Positions 1 to 8,398 of a stretch of DNA of 64,000 nt are shown here, piece by piece. The notes beneath the pieces were generated by a model. It made no database searches, was not told the origin of the DNA, and was given only the letters and a program-made list of their open reading frames with translations. Each line of letters starts with the position of its first letter. Positions within the stretch are counted from its first letter, which is position 1. This stretch comes from Flavobacteriaceae bacterium CRH (GTDB lineage: Bacteria > Bacteroidota > Bacteroidia > Flavobacteriales > Flavobacteriaceae), in NCBI GenBank assembly GCA_001507425.1, contig LMAJ01000004.1, positions 310,001 to 374,000 on the forward strand, given 5' to 3'. Position numbers and translations under genes: made by a program.

Positions 1-423
1 TTTTATAGCCGAAACTAAATTATCTTCATTTACAAAAACGCGCAATTCTTTGTTGGCCACTTTTTTTGTATACACTGCGTGATAGCGATAAATTGTTTCT
101 TGTTTTGTTTTATAAACACCATCTAATTTCAAATCAACAAAACTTCCATAATATTGTCTAAATCTCTGGCAGGTTTTAGTCAAACGTTCTTCAGTCGTAT
201 TTTCCATAACAGACTGTGTAACTTCGGTTTCGTTAAAAGGTTTAAATTTTGATGTATTGCAGGTTTCTAAAACCCGCTTACCTAAATCGTAAGCCTTTCT
301 TTGCTGATCTGAATTGACTTCAGTAATTTTTTTAATTTTTAAATCTTCTGTGTCTCTGCTAATGTTTTTCGATTTACAACCAATTAGCAACAACAAACAT
401 ATAATCAATCCCGCTTTCTTCAT
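1..423 (-). CDS. Lipoprotein of unknown function, C-terminus cut by window edge
   Basis: An open frame runs off the left edge from an ATG at 421-423. The N-terminus is a short basic-hydrophobic signal ending in the lipobox LIGC, so the product should be an SPII lipoprotein in the cell envelope. The visible 141 residues contain two Cys (in LETCNTS and TKTCQR) and a C-terminal region rich in beta-strand-like sequence (YRYHAVYTKK, LRVFVNEDN). I do not recognise the family with confidence; an NTF2/DUF3887-like fold is only a guess. It lies 6 bp downstream of the M23 peptidase gene on the same strand, so it is probably the last visible gene of an operon. Confidence 0.75.
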   Translation of the reverse strand, partial: MKKAGLIICLLLLIGCKSKNISRDTEDLKIKKITEVNSDQQRKAYDLGKRVLETCNTSKFKPFNETEVTQSVMENTTEERLTKTCQRFRQYYGSFVDLKLDGVYKTKQETIYRYHAVYTKKVANKELRVFVNEDNLVSAIK

Positions 424-429
424 AATCAT

Positions 430-1107
430 TTAAGTTATTTTTAATAATAAGTTTGGGTCGGGACAATTTTCTATATAAAAGTTCAAGTCATTTATGTTAC
501 AAACTCCAGGATAATCTCCATTATAATTTTCGATATTATTTATAATCTGAAAATGGAGGTGTGGAGCATAATCTCCATTAACTGCCGAATTTCCAAAGGT
601 TGCAAAACTTTCGCCTTTTTTGAAAATTGTCCCAACGGTAAGGTTTTCTATACTTTCTAACGATAAATGTCCGTATAAAGTATAAAAAATTTCATTTTCA
701 ATTTCGTGTTCCAAAATAATGGTCGGGCCATAATCTCCCAAACCAATATTATTTTTAAAACTATGTACTTTGCCATCGATAGGGGCCAAAATTGTAGTTC
801 CCTCTTTGCACCACAAGTCCAGACCAATATGAATATTGCGTTCCGGAATCGATTCGTTTTTAAAAATAGTGCTCCTTTGATATAAATTCCGTCCTTCTAT
901 ATAACCGCCAAATGCAACTTCCGCATTATTCCTCTTTAAATAATTTATAATAAAACCTTCAAATTGAGTAGCATTTTCAGGCTTTTTGTCAACCAGTTCT
1001 TTATTGGTAACAGATAAATCTAAAGCTATATATTTTGAAAATTCTATGCTCGAATCGATAACTTTAGTAGGTGGCAAGCTTTTTAAAATAGAAACAAGGG
1101 TTTTCAT
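430..1107 (-). CDS. M23-family (LytM-type) metallopeptidase
   Basis: The 225-residue product has the M23 zinc-peptidase signature: H93xxxD97 in NIHIGLDLW, a catalytic-type H147 in LYGHLS and the HxH motif H183/H185 in APHLHFQ. The family cleaves glycine-containing or peptidoglycan cross-link peptides. The first 90 residues show no signal peptide and no membrane segment, which is unusual for a cell-wall hydrolase, so the site of action is unclear. The gene is 10 bp downstream of the spermidine-synthase-like gene and 6 bp upstream of the lipoprotein gene, giving a three-gene minus-strand operon. Confidence 0.85.
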   Translation of the reverse strand: MKTLVSILKSLPPTKVIDSSIEFSKYIALDLSVTNKELVDKKPENATQFEGFIINYLKRNNAEVAFGGYIEGRNLYQRSTIFKNESIPERNIHIGLDLWCKEGTTILAPIDGKVHSFKNNIGLGDYGPTIILEHEIENEIFYTLYGHLSLESIENLTVGTIFKKGESFATFGNSAVNGDYAPHLHFQIINNIENYNGDYPGVCNINDLNFYIENCPDPNLLLKIT

Positions 1108-1117
1108 AAACTGTAAA

Positions 1118-1783
1118 TTAAGCTACTTTTTCAATAATAATTAATTCGTTGTGAACTTCTATACGAGGCAACATTTTTGTGGAAAACAATTTAGTATTTA
1201 TTTCTGAAATATATTTTCTATTTCTAACATTATGGGCTTCATCTAAAATCATGGTGTTAAAAATTACAAACCCTTTATTTTTCAAAAGAAATAAAATACG
1301 CTCTGTAAAAAATGTTTCAAATAAAAAATTGGGCATTTTTATGTCTTCAAAAACATCAATAATAATTAGATCGTAATTTTCTTTGGTTTTCAGGACAAAC
1401 TCAAAAGCATCATCAATAACAATTTCAAGTTGTTTAATCTGATCAAGATTAAAATACTGATTGGCAATCTGAATCATATCTGAGTCAATTTCAACTCCGG
1501 TAATTTTTCCTTTATATTCAACTTCGTCTACTAAAGTTTTAATTACGCTTCCGCCCGCAACACCTAATAATAAGATATGATCCATGTTGGTGATTTTTTC
1601 GTAACCAATATTCCGTAATCCATACCTCAATATACGTTGCAAACTTCCGTAAGAGTAATTGGTGTTTTCAGAATCTAAAACGAGTTCTCCATTTGCCCAG
1701 GTAACTTCGATCACTTTACTACGTGCCGATTTTTTTTTAAATATTTTTATTGGAATAATGTAACTAAATATTTTTTGGATCAT
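1118..1783 (-). CDS. Spermidine-synthase-like SAM-fold protein
   Basis: The 221-residue protein has a Rossmann-type nucleotide site (LLLGVAGGSV, about residues 71-80), an acidic residue closing the next strand (ITGVEIDSDMI) and a third motif DLIIIDVFED. This is the core of the spermidine synthase / class I methyltransferase family. The N-terminal part (GELVLDSENTNYSYGSLQR) resembles the short beta region of spermidine synthases. True aminopropyltransferase activity cannot be read from the sequence, and many Bacteroidota homologues of this length are simply called methyltransferases or fused-MFS/spermidine-synthase-like proteins. It is first in an operon with the M23 peptidase and divergent from the acyltransferase. 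Confidence 0.75.
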   Translation of the reverse strand: MIQKIFSYIIPIKIFKKKSARSKVIEVTWANGELVLDSENTNYSYGSLQRILRYGLRNIGYEKITNMDHILLLGVAGGSVIKTLVDEVEYKGKITGVEIDSDMIQIANQYFNLDQIKQLEIVIDDAFEFVLKTKENYDLIIIDVFEDIKMPNFLFETFFTERILFLLKNKGFVIFNTMILDEAHNVRNRKYISEINTKLFSTKMLPRIEVHNELIIIEKVA

Positions 1784-1849
1784 TTTGTACGGGTTTTACT
1801 CAAATTTACCATTTTAAATCTTTTATTTTGCATGAAATAATAAATTTTA

Positions 1850-2401
1850 ATGAAGAAACAATTGTACAAGTTCATCTTTTTTAAGTTAATGGGCTGGAAG
1901 ATAGTAGGATTAGAAAATGCTGAAGTAAAAAAATCTGTTATGATGGTAATGCCGCACACGAGCAATCATGATTTTTATTTGGGCGTATTCACTCGCGGAA
2001 TTTCAGGATTGGAAATGAATTGGGTTGGAAAGAAAGAATTATTTAAATTTCCTTTTGGATATTACTTTAGAAGTGTAGGAGGTGAGCCATTAGATCGAAC
2101 GGGTGGTTTGAATAAAGTAGATTCTATTGCTGCCATTTTTGACCGAAAAGAAGTTTTTCGTTTAGCTGTTGCTCCGGAAGGAACACGTAAAAGTGTTACA
2201 GAAATTAAAAGTGGTTTTTATTATATTGCCCTTAAAGCAAATGTGCCCATCGTTCCTGTTGCTTTTGACTGGGGTAAAAAAGAAGTTAGTTTTGGCAAGC
2301 CATTTTTTCCGACTGGAGATTATGCTGCCGATTTACAAATTTTAAAAAAGCATTATGAAGGAGTTATAGGTAAAATTCATGAAAATGGATTTCAACTCTA
2401 A
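1850..2401 (+). CDS. 1-acyl-sn-glycerol-3-phosphate acyltransferase family (PlsC-like)
   Basis: The 183-residue protein carries the two acyltransferase signatures HxxxxD (H36TSNHD41) and EGTR (PEGTRK, about 113-117), with the block GGEPLDRTGG between them. Members transfer an acyl group to a glycerophospholipid or related acceptor at the inner membrane. It is shorter than classical PlsC (about 240 residues) and matches the compact family common in Bacteroidota, whose acceptor is unknown and may be an ornithine or amino lipid. The start is the first ATG after the divergent promoter region shared with the gene ending its frame at 1783. Confidence 0.85.
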   Translation: MKKQLYKFIFFKLMGWKIVGLENAEVKKSVMMVMPHTSNHDFYLGVFTRGISGLEMNWVGKKELFKFPFGYYFRSVGGEPLDRTGGLNKVDSIAAIFDRKEVFRLAVAPEGTRKSVTEIKSGFYYIALKANVPIVPVAFDWGKKEVSFGKPFFPTGDYAADLQILKKHYEGVIGKIHENGFQL

Positions 2402-2484
2402 ATTTTAGATGTTTTTTTACTTTCGTGAGAATCGCTTAAATGAAAAATATTTTTAAAAATTTTCAAATAAGCGAAAATTTCAAA

Positions 2485-2958
2485 TTAAGGATTATATACC
2501 TTAAAGGTTCCGTTTTTATAAAAAAATACAATTTTTTCAATTTCACTTTCATCGGGACTAAAATTTGAGTTTTTAGGTTCGTAAGACTTTGTTGTTTCCG
2601 AACTTTCATTTTTTAGATCATTAACTTCAGAAAATAAATCTGATGAAACTATATTTTCATTTGATGGAATAGGGACCGAATATTTTTCAATATCAAGAAT
2701 CTCTTCTACTTTAGAAATTATAGTTTCTTCACTTTTAGGAAAAGTACCTTTGCCATTTAAAATCCAATAGAGATCTACATCCGGAAAAACTTCCATTATT
2801 TTCATTACAAAATCAAGACTCGGTTTGTTTCTGCCAGAAAGTAGGTGAGACATGCTTGAGCGTTGCACACCAATTTTATCTGCAAAAGAAGAAGCATTTA
2901 AAGTATAATAATCGAGAATTATTTCTAGCCTTTTTACAAAATCGTCGATGTTTACCAT
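2485..2958 (-). CDS. XRE-family helix-turn-helix transcriptional regulator
   Basis: The first 60 residues are a Cro/C1-type HTH (FADKIGVQRSSMSHLLSGRNKPSLDFVMKIMEVFP). The remaining 95 are polar and probably disordered, with no LexA-like protease motif. I place the start at the ATG at 2956-2958 (157 residues) rather than at the longer frame from 3045, because the extra 29 codons lie over operator-like palindromes and a good promoter (TTG at 3017-3019, 19-base spacer, TACATTTG at 2990-2997) fits a start near 2958. One TTTACAnnTGTAAA-type site covers the start codon and another the -7 box, so strong autorepression is likely. Divergent from the M14 carboxypeptidase gene. Confidence 0.85.
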   Translation of the reverse strand: MVNIDDFVKRLEIILDYYTLNASSFADKIGVQRSSMSHLLSGRNKPSLDFVMKIMEVFPDVDLYWILNGKGTFPKSEETIISKVEEILDIEKYSVPIPSNENIVSSDLFSEVNDLKNESSETTKSYEPKNSNFSPDESEIEKIVFFYKNGTFKVYNP

Positions 2959-3034
2959 TGTAAATTGTGTTTTAAAATTAGCTTGTTTACAAATGTAATT
3001 AAAAGGTATGTGATAACCAATTTTACAGATGTAA
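2951..3034. promoter_or_regulatory. Three TTTACAnnTGTAAA-like operator sites on the XRE-gene side
   Basis: Three copies of a 14-bp dyad lie at 2951-2964 (TTTACCATTGTAAA), 2986-2999 (TTTACAAATGTAAT) and 3021-3034 (TTTACAGATGTAAA), with starts spaced exactly 35 bp. The first covers the ATG of the XRE gene, the second contains its -7 box, and the third abuts its -33 region. Binding by the XRE protein is inferred from position and symmetry. Confidence 0.7.
2990..3019 (-). promoter_or_regulatory. Promoter of the XRE regulator gene
   Basis: On the minus strand TTG (3017-3019) is followed after 19 bases by TACATTTG (2990-2997), matching the Bacteroidota consensus. The predicted transcript start is near 2983, about 25 bases before the ATG. 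The -7 box is embedded in an operator-like dyad. Confidence 0.6.
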
Positions 3035-3131
3035 ATCGTATTCAATATTCAATAATTCAATGAAAAACACTATAAGTAAAGCTATTTAACAGATTGATTT
3101 ATAATAAATTAAATAGATTATTTAACAGAGA

Positions 3132-3256
3132 TAACAATTGTTAACTCTAATAGCCGAAAAGATTCATTTTTAAGGTAAAAATCTGTTTACATTTCTAAAT
3201 TATCTTATTTTTAAACTGTTTACAATTGTAAAAATAAAGATGTTTACTTTTGTAAA
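3132..3256. promoter_or_regulatory. Operator-like dyads on the carboxypeptidase side of the divergent region
   Basis: TTTACAATTGTAAA at 3219-3232 is a perfect 14-bp palindrome and TTTACTTTTGTAAA at 3243-3256 differs from it at two positions. TTTACATTTCTAAA at 3186-3199 is a weaker copy, and TAACAATTGTTA at 3132-3143 is a related perfect palindrome. The pair nearest the gene lies over its promoter elements. Confidence 0.65.
3226..3252 (+). promoter_or_regulatory. Promoter of the M14 carboxypeptidase gene
   Basis: TTG (3226-3228), a 16-base spacer and TACTTTTG (3245-3252, matching TAnnTTTG) lie 18 bases before the ATG at 3271. Both boxes fall inside TTTACAnnTGTAAA-type dyads, so a bound repressor would block polymerase directly. 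The spacer is slightly short for the class. Confidence 0.5.
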
Positions 3257-3270
3257 CTAATCGAAATACA

Positions 3271-4425
3271 ATGAATTTAGAAGAATTATTTAACCAACAC
3301 AAAGAACAATCTATACAAGGTCGTTATTTGACATTAGATCATATTCAGCCATTATTAGATAAATTAAACACCAATAATCAGATTAAAATTATAGGCAAAT
3401 CAGTTTTAGATAAACCTATATATAGTTACGAAATTGGCACAGGAAAAACACGCATATATTTATGGTCTCAAATGCACGGAAACGAAAGCACTACAACCAA
3501 AGCATTGTTTGACTTTATTAATGTTTTAAACAGCGGTTCTGATTTTGCAAAGAAAATGCTGGAAACTTTTACTTTTTATGCAATTCCTATACTAAATCCC
3601 GATGGTGCAGCGTTATACACCCGTGAAAATGCAAATAAGATAGATCTAAACCGTGATTCTCAAAACCTGACGCAACCAGAGAGCAATGTATTAAGAGAAG
3701 CATTTGAGACTTTTAAACCACATTATTGCTTTAATTTGCACGATCAGCGTACCATTTTTGGCGCCGGAGAGACTGGAAAACCGGCAACAGTATCATTTTT
3801 AGCACCATCTTATAATGAAGAAAGAGACGTTAATGATAATCGATTAAAGGCAATAAATTTGATTGCCGGACTTAATGATGTTTTACAACAATACATTCCA
3901 GGTCAGGTTGGTAGATTTGATGATTCCTTTAATATTAATTGTATAGGAGATACTTTTCAGTTTTTGGGAGTTCCAACAATTTTGTTTGAAGCAGGACATT
4001 TTCCTTCCGATTATCAAAGGGAAATTACAAGAAAGTTCATATTTTTCTCACTAATTTCGAGCTTCAAACTACTTTCCGAAAACGATTTAGTTGATAATCG
4101 AATTAATGATTATTTGAATATTTCACAAAATAAAGCTGTTTTTTATGATTTTATGTATAAAAACATCAAAATAAATTATGATGGTATCGAAATTATTACG
4201 AATTTTGTCGCACAATACAAAGAAGAATTGATTGAAAATGAGATTCAGTTCAACGCTTATATAGTTGAAGTAGGCGAATTAGAAAATTATTTTGGACATT
4301 TTGAATATGATGGACAGGGTGCCAGCTATTCAGATGACAATACCAATTTTCCGAAATTGAATCAAAAAGCAGATTTTTATTTAAATAAAAATGTTAAATT
4401 TGTTAACGGATTGGCAAAAAGTTAA
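3271..4425 (+). CDS. M14-family zinc carboxypeptidase
   Basis: The 384-residue protein has the M14 zinc motif HxxE (H69GNE72 in SQMHGNEST), the substrate-carboxylate region NPDGAALYTREN...DLNRDSQ, a third-ligand-type histidine in FNLHDQRT and a glutamate in ILFEAGHFP as candidate general base. These enzymes remove C-terminal residues or cleave amide bonds in peptides or murein. No signal peptide is visible, so it is probably cytoplasmic. The last 120 residues (after about 265) are a separate domain I do not recognise. It stands alone after the operator array and is divergent from the XRE gene, which is its likely repressor. Confidence 0.88.
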   Translation: MNLEELFNQHKEQSIQGRYLTLDHIQPLLDKLNTNNQIKIIGKSVLDKPIYSYEIGTGKTRIYLWSQMHGNESTTTKALFDFINVLNSGSDFAKKMLETFTFYAIPILNPDGAALYTRENANKIDLNRDSQNLTQPESNVLREAFETFKPHYCFNLHDQRTIFGAGETGKPATVSFLAPSYNEERDVNDNRLKAINLIAGLNDVLQQYIPGQVGRFDDSFNINCIGDTFQFLGVPTILFEAGHFPSDYQREITRKFIFFSLISSFKLLSENDLVDNRINDYLNISQNKAVFYDFMYKNIKINYDGIEIITNFVAQYKEELIENEIQFNAYIVEVGELENYFGHFEYDGQGASYSDDNTNFPKLNQKADFYLNKNVKFVNGLAKS

Positions 4426-4502
4426 TTTTTATGTGAATTTGTTATTTTTTATATATATTTTTATACTTTGTTATAGCAATTAGTAATATTAATTAAAGAA
4501 TT

Positions 4503-4982
4503 ATGAGTAAATTTCGTTTAGATGAAGTAGATCACCAGATTTTAGATATGTTAATAGACAATACGAGAGTTCCGTTTACTGACATTGCAAAAAAATTATT
4601 GATATCTGCTGGAACAGTACATGTTAGAGTAAAAAAAATGGAGGATGCCGGAATTATCATGGGATCTTCATTAGCCTTAGATTACGATAAATTAGGGTAT
4701 TCATTTATTGCTTATGTAGGTGTATTCCTGAATAATACGTCTCAAACAAAATTTGTATTAGAGAGAATCAATCAAATTCCATTCGTAACTGTAGCTTCAG
4801 TAACGACAGGAAAGTTTAATATTTTTTGCAAAATTAGAGCAAAAGATACTAAACACGCAAAAGAAGTTATTTTCATGATTGACGATATTGAAGGTGTTTA
4901 CAGAACAGAAACAATGATTTCATTAGAAGAAAGTATAAACGATAAGAAGCGTTTGATGCATACTATTTTTAAAAATATGTAA
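4503..4982 (+). CDS. Lrp/AsnC-family transcriptional regulator
   Basis: The 159-residue protein has an N-terminal winged HTH (DEVDHQILDMLIDNTRVPFTDIAKKL, then SAGTVHVRVKKMEDAGII) and a C-terminal RAM/ASNC effector domain (GYSFIAYVGVFL...FVTVASVTTGKFNIFCKIRA). Such proteins sense amino acids or other small molecules and form octamers. A possible promoter is TTTG near 4438 with TATACTTTG at 4462-4470. A hairpin terminator at 5011-5039 separates it from ppc, so it is monocistronic. The ligand cannot be deduced. Confidence 0.92.
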   Translation: MSKFRLDEVDHQILDMLIDNTRVPFTDIAKKLLISAGTVHVRVKKMEDAGIIMGSSLALDYDKLGYSFIAYVGVFLNNTSQTKFVLERINQIPFVTVASVTTGKFNIFCKIRAKDTKHAKEVIFMIDDIEGVYRTETMISLEESINDKKRLMHTIFKNM

Positions 4983-5010
4983 TATCTTCTTGAATGCTAT
5001 ATTAAAATAT

Positions 5011-5039
5011 AACCTCAAGTTTATTCTTGGGGTTTTTTT
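5011..5039 (+). terminator. Rho-independent terminator after the Lrp-family gene
   Basis: Stem AACCTCAAG / CTTGGGGTT (one G-U pair) with a 6-base loop, followed by a run of T. Confidence 0.85.
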
Positions 5040-5072
5040 ATGACCTATTAACCAACCAACTACAACAAGATT

Positions 5073-7658
5073 ATGTATACGTTACCAAAAATTGAACGTT
5101 TTAATCAAGATGTTTTATCGAAATATCATATTTATAATAGTGTTTTTATAACATTACCTTTTGATTCGATAGATAATACAGGAGTTTTACTTCCTTTATT
5201 TACAGAAACATGCGAAACGGGATTTAAAAAACAAGAAACACCAAAAGAAATTTTTGATTTCTTTTCTGATAAATTTTTAAATAATGCATCTGAAAGTGAA
5301 AAAATCGACTTAATGTTTCGATTTATTCAATATATAGAGCGCCAAATTGTATTATTTGATGCTATTGAAGATGCTGCTTTTCCGGAAGTTAACAATATGG
5401 AAGGACGCGGCTCTCTTCGTGATATCAAAGAAAAAACAGATGCAAAAGAAAAAGAAGATGAACTAGTTGAATTCCTTGAAAACTTCAATGTAAGAACGGT
5501 TTTAACAGCACATCCAACACAATTTTACCCTGGCCCGGTTTTGGGTATTATAAATGATTTGACCGCTGCAATTCGCTCAAATGATTTATTTAAAATAAAA
5601 CAATTATTAGCACAATTAGGTAAAACACCTTTTATTCAAAACGAAAAGCCAAATCCTTATGACGAGGCAGTGAGTTTAATTTGGTATTTGGAGAATGTTT
5701 TTTATGCTACTTCAGGAGAAATTGTTCATTATTTACAGAAAAATATTCTTCACGGAAATGCGATTCAAAACCAATTAATAAAACTTGGTTTCTGGCCGGG
5801 AGGTGACAGAGACGGAAATCCATTTGTGACAACAGAAATAACTTTAAAAGTTGCAGATCGTTTACGTACATCAATTCTGAAGTGTTATTATGTTGAAATG
5901 AGAAACTTAAAAAGAAAGCTAACTTTCTCAGGAGTAGATACTTTGGTATCTGAACTTGAACATAAACTTTATCGATCTGTTTTTTATTCTAAAGGCGAAA
6001 TTTATATCTCTTTAGAAGAAATGCTGACACAATTGAATAAGATTCGAAGCATAATAATCGAAAAACATCAGTCCTTATATTTAGATGAATTAGAAGCGTT
6101 TTTGGTTAAAATAAATTTATTCGGTTTCCATTTTGCTACTTTAGATATTCGCCAAAATAGTAAAATTCACAATGTTGTTTTTAAAGATGTTGTAAATTAT
6201 TATTTGAATTCCGGTTCAAGCATTTTTCCTAATAATTATTTTGAATTATCTGAAGCAGAGAAATTAATTGTTTTATCTAAAGTTAAAGGAGAATTAAATC
6301 CTGCAGACTTTGAAGATGAAATTACAAGATCTACTTTAGAATCTGTTCAGGCCATTAAAACAATTCAGGCAAACAATGGCGAATTTGGTGCTAATCGTTA
6401 CATTATCAGTAATAACGAAAGTGCACTGAATGTAATGGAAACTTTTGCTATGATTCGTTTGAATAATTGGGAAAATCCTACCGTTGATATTATTCCGCTT
6501 TTTGAATCGGTAGATGATTTGCAAAAAGCTCATGAAATAATGGAGCAATTGTATACAAATCCTGAATATTCTAAACATTTGAAAGACAGAGGAAATAAGC
6601 AAACGATTATGCTTGGCTTCTCTGACGGAACTAAAGATGGCGGTTACTTAATGGCAAACTGGAGTATTTATCAGGCAAAAATTGCATTGACAGAAATTTC
6701 AAGAAAATATGGCATTAAAGCTATTTTCTTTGACGGACGAGGCGGTCCTCCAGCTCGTGGTGGTGGAAAAACACATAAATTCTATGCCTCTTTAGGTCCA
6801 AAAATTGAAAATAACGAAATTCAGATCACAGTACAGGGACAAACCATTAGTTCTAATTTTGGAACTCTTGATTCTTGCCGCTATAATATTGAAAACTTGT
6901 TAAGTGCCGGTGTAACCAATCAGGTTTTTAGCAAAGGAAAAAATGAATTAAGCAGTACTGAAACTGATATTTTAAATCAGTTGGCAGGTTTAGGTTATGA
7001 TAAATATTTAAGTTTTAAAAATCATCCGAAATTCATTCCGTATTTAGAGAAGATGAGTACTTTAAAATATTACTCTAAAACTAACATCGGAAGCCGTCCT
7101 TCTAAAAGAAGTAAATCTGAACAATTGGATTTTGCTGATTTAAGAGCTATTCCTTTCGTAGGTTCCTGGAGTCAGTTGAAACAAAATGTACCGGGATTTT
7201 TTGGGGTAGGAACTGCATTAAAGTATTTTGAAGAAACCAATCAATGGGATAAAGTACATGACTTATATCAAAATTCTTTGTTCTTCAAAACGTTACTTGA
7301 AAATAGTATGATGTCATTGGCTAAATCATTTTTTCCATTGACAGCATATATGAGAAAAGATCCTGAATTTGGTGAATTCTGGCAAATTATATATGATGAA
7401 TTTCTAGAAACAAAACGTCTTTTGCTTAAAATTGCAGATCATAAAAGCCTGATGGAAAATTATCCTGATGGTATAGCATCAATTCAAATAAGAGAGCGTA
7501 TCGTTATGCCTCTGTTGACAATACAACAATATGCTTTGTTGAGAATTAATGAATTGAACAAAGAAGATGGCAATCACGAAGAGTTGATTAAAGTGTACGA
7601 AAAAATCGTAACCAGATCGCTGTTTGGAAATACAAATGCGAGTAGAAATTCAGCTTAA
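5073..7658 (+). CDS. ppc: Phosphoenolpyruvate carboxylase
   Basis: The 861-residue protein converts PEP and bicarbonate to oxaloacetate, an anaplerotic step feeding the TCA cycle in the cytoplasm. The catalytic motifs are present: TAHPTQ (about residue 145), GGDRDGNPF, FHFATLDIRQNSKIH, MLGFSDGTKDGGYL, the glycine-rich FDGRGGPPARGGG (near 556) and QGQTISSNFGT. Length and motif order agree with the Bacteroidota form, which lacks some inserts of the 883-residue E. coli enzyme. The DinB-family gene begins 31 bp downstream and is probably co-transcribed. Confidence 0.97.
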   Translation: MYTLPKIERFNQDVLSKYHIYNSVFITLPFDSIDNTGVLLPLFTETCETGFKKQETPKEIFDFFSDKFLNNASESEKIDLMFRFIQYIERQIVLFDAIEDAAFPEVNNMEGRGSLRDIKEKTDAKEKEDELVEFLENFNVRTVLTAHPTQFYPGPVLGIINDLTAAIRSNDLFKIKQLLAQLGKTPFIQNEKPNPYDEAVSLIWYLENVFYATSGEIVHYLQKNILHGNAIQNQLIKLGFWPGGDRDGNPFVTTEITLKVADRLRTSILKCYYVEMRNLKRKLTFSGVDTLVSELEHKLYRSVFYSKGEIYISLEEMLTQLNKIRSIIIEKHQSLYLDELEAFLVKINLFGFHFATLDIRQNSKIHNVVFKDVVNYYLNSGSSIFPNNYFELSEAEKLIVLSKVKGELNPADFEDEITRSTLESVQAIKTIQANNGEFGANRYIISNNESALNVMETFAMIRLNNWENPTVDIIPLFESVDDLQKAHEIMEQLYTNPEYSKHLKDRGNKQTIMLGFSDGTKDGGYLMANWSIYQAKIALTEISRKYGIKAIFFDGRGGPPARGGGKTHKFYASLGPKIENNEIQITVQGQTISSNFGTLDSCRYNIENLLSAGVTNQVFSKGKNELSSTETDILNQLAGLGYDKYLSFKNHPKFIPYLEKMSTLKYYSKTNIGSRPSKRSKSEQLDFADLRAIPFVGSWSQLKQNVPGFFGVGTALKYFEETNQWDKVHDLYQNSLFFKTLLENSMMSLAKSFFPLTAYMRKDPEFGEFWQIIYDEFLETKRLLLKIADHKSLMENYPDGIASIQIRERIVMPLLTIQQYALLRINELNKEDGNHEELIKVYEKIVTRSLFGNTNASRNSA

Positions 7659-7689
7659 TTATATTTTAAAATCAGTTTATAAAAATATT

Positions 7690-8205
7690 ATGAATTCAGA
7701 CCAATTATCAGAAAATGAATATGCTGGTGGATTTACAACCTATATTCAGGAGGCAGGAAATGTAAATTTAATAGAAGAGTTAGAAATTTCGCTTCATGAT
7801 TTTATCAGGTTTGTACAAAACATCCCGATGGATAAATTTGATTACCGTTATGCTGAAGGCAAGTGGACAATCAAAGACATTATTCAGCATATTATTGATT
7901 GTGAACGTATTTTTGCTTATCGCGCTTTACGTTTTTCAAGAGGTGACAAAACTCCTTTAGCAAGTTTTGAAGAGAATGATTATGCAGAAAATACCAACGC
8001 AAATGGAAGAAGTATTCAGGATTTATTAACTGAACTATCTGCCGTAAGACATTCAAATTTATTGTTTTACAAAAGCTTATCTGAAGAACAGCTTAAACGA
8101 ATTGGCACAGCATCTAATAATCCAATTTCTGTGCGTGCGATGGGTTTTGTCATTATTGGACATCAAAAACACCATCAAAAAGTTTTTGCTGAAAGGTATT
8201 TGTAA
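7690..8205 (+). CDS. DinB-family protein
   Basis: This 171-residue four-helix-bundle protein has the family's histidine layout: a buried His after a DIIQHIIDCE helix, an Arg-rich segment (YRALRFSRGD) and the C-terminal GHQKHHQK. DinB/YfiT-type proteins are metal-binding, and some are thiol-dependent transferases or hydrolases. I use the ATG at 7690 because upstream in-frame ATGs lie inside the end of ppc and encode residues unlike the family. It probably shares the ppc transcript and ends at the terminator at 8229-8260. Confidence 0.85.
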   Translation: MNSDQLSENEYAGGFTTYIQEAGNVNLIEELEISLHDFIRFVQNIPMDKFDYRYAEGKWTIKDIIQHIIDCERIFAYRALRFSRGDKTPLASFEENDYAENTNANGRSIQDLLTELSAVRHSNLLFYKSLSEEQLKRIGTASNNPISVRAMGFVIIGHQKHHQKVFAERYL

Positions 8206-8228
8206 ATTCCTGATATTTGAAAATAAAA

Positions 8229-8260
8229 AATCCTGTGGAGTAAATTCCACAGGATTTTTT
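8229..8260 (+). terminator. Rho-independent terminator after ppc-DinB
   Basis: An 11-bp perfect stem AATCCTGTGGA / TCCACAGGATT with a 6-base loop is flanked by A and T runs, so it could act in both directions. Confidence 0.9.
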
Positions 8261-8290
8261 ATTTTTTAGAAATTTATTTCATTTTGGCAT

Positions 8291-8378
8291 CCTGAAGAAG
8301 AAAGGATCACATTAGTAATTCGACAAAGATTGACGACTTTGTTTGTGAAGCTTCTGATATGATCCTTTATTCGTCAGG
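8291..8378. repeat. Long imperfect intergenic inverted repeat
   Basis: Two 25-base arms (8291-8315 and 8354-8378) pair at 21 of 25 positions. Inside them a further stem ACAAAG / CTTTGT is possible, so the whole 88 bp folds into one long hairpin. The CCTGA...AAGGATCA wording resembles dispersed intergenic repeats of Bacteroidota. It lies between the terminator of ppc-DinB and the 3' end of recQ (convergent). Confidence 0.65.
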
Positions 8379-8398
8379 ATCACAAAATGCGAGACACT

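Noticed and set aside
2959..3045. N-terminal extension of the XRE regulator
   Set aside because: The extra codons cover operator-like palindromes and the promoter; the HTH starts normally from the ATG at 2956-2958.
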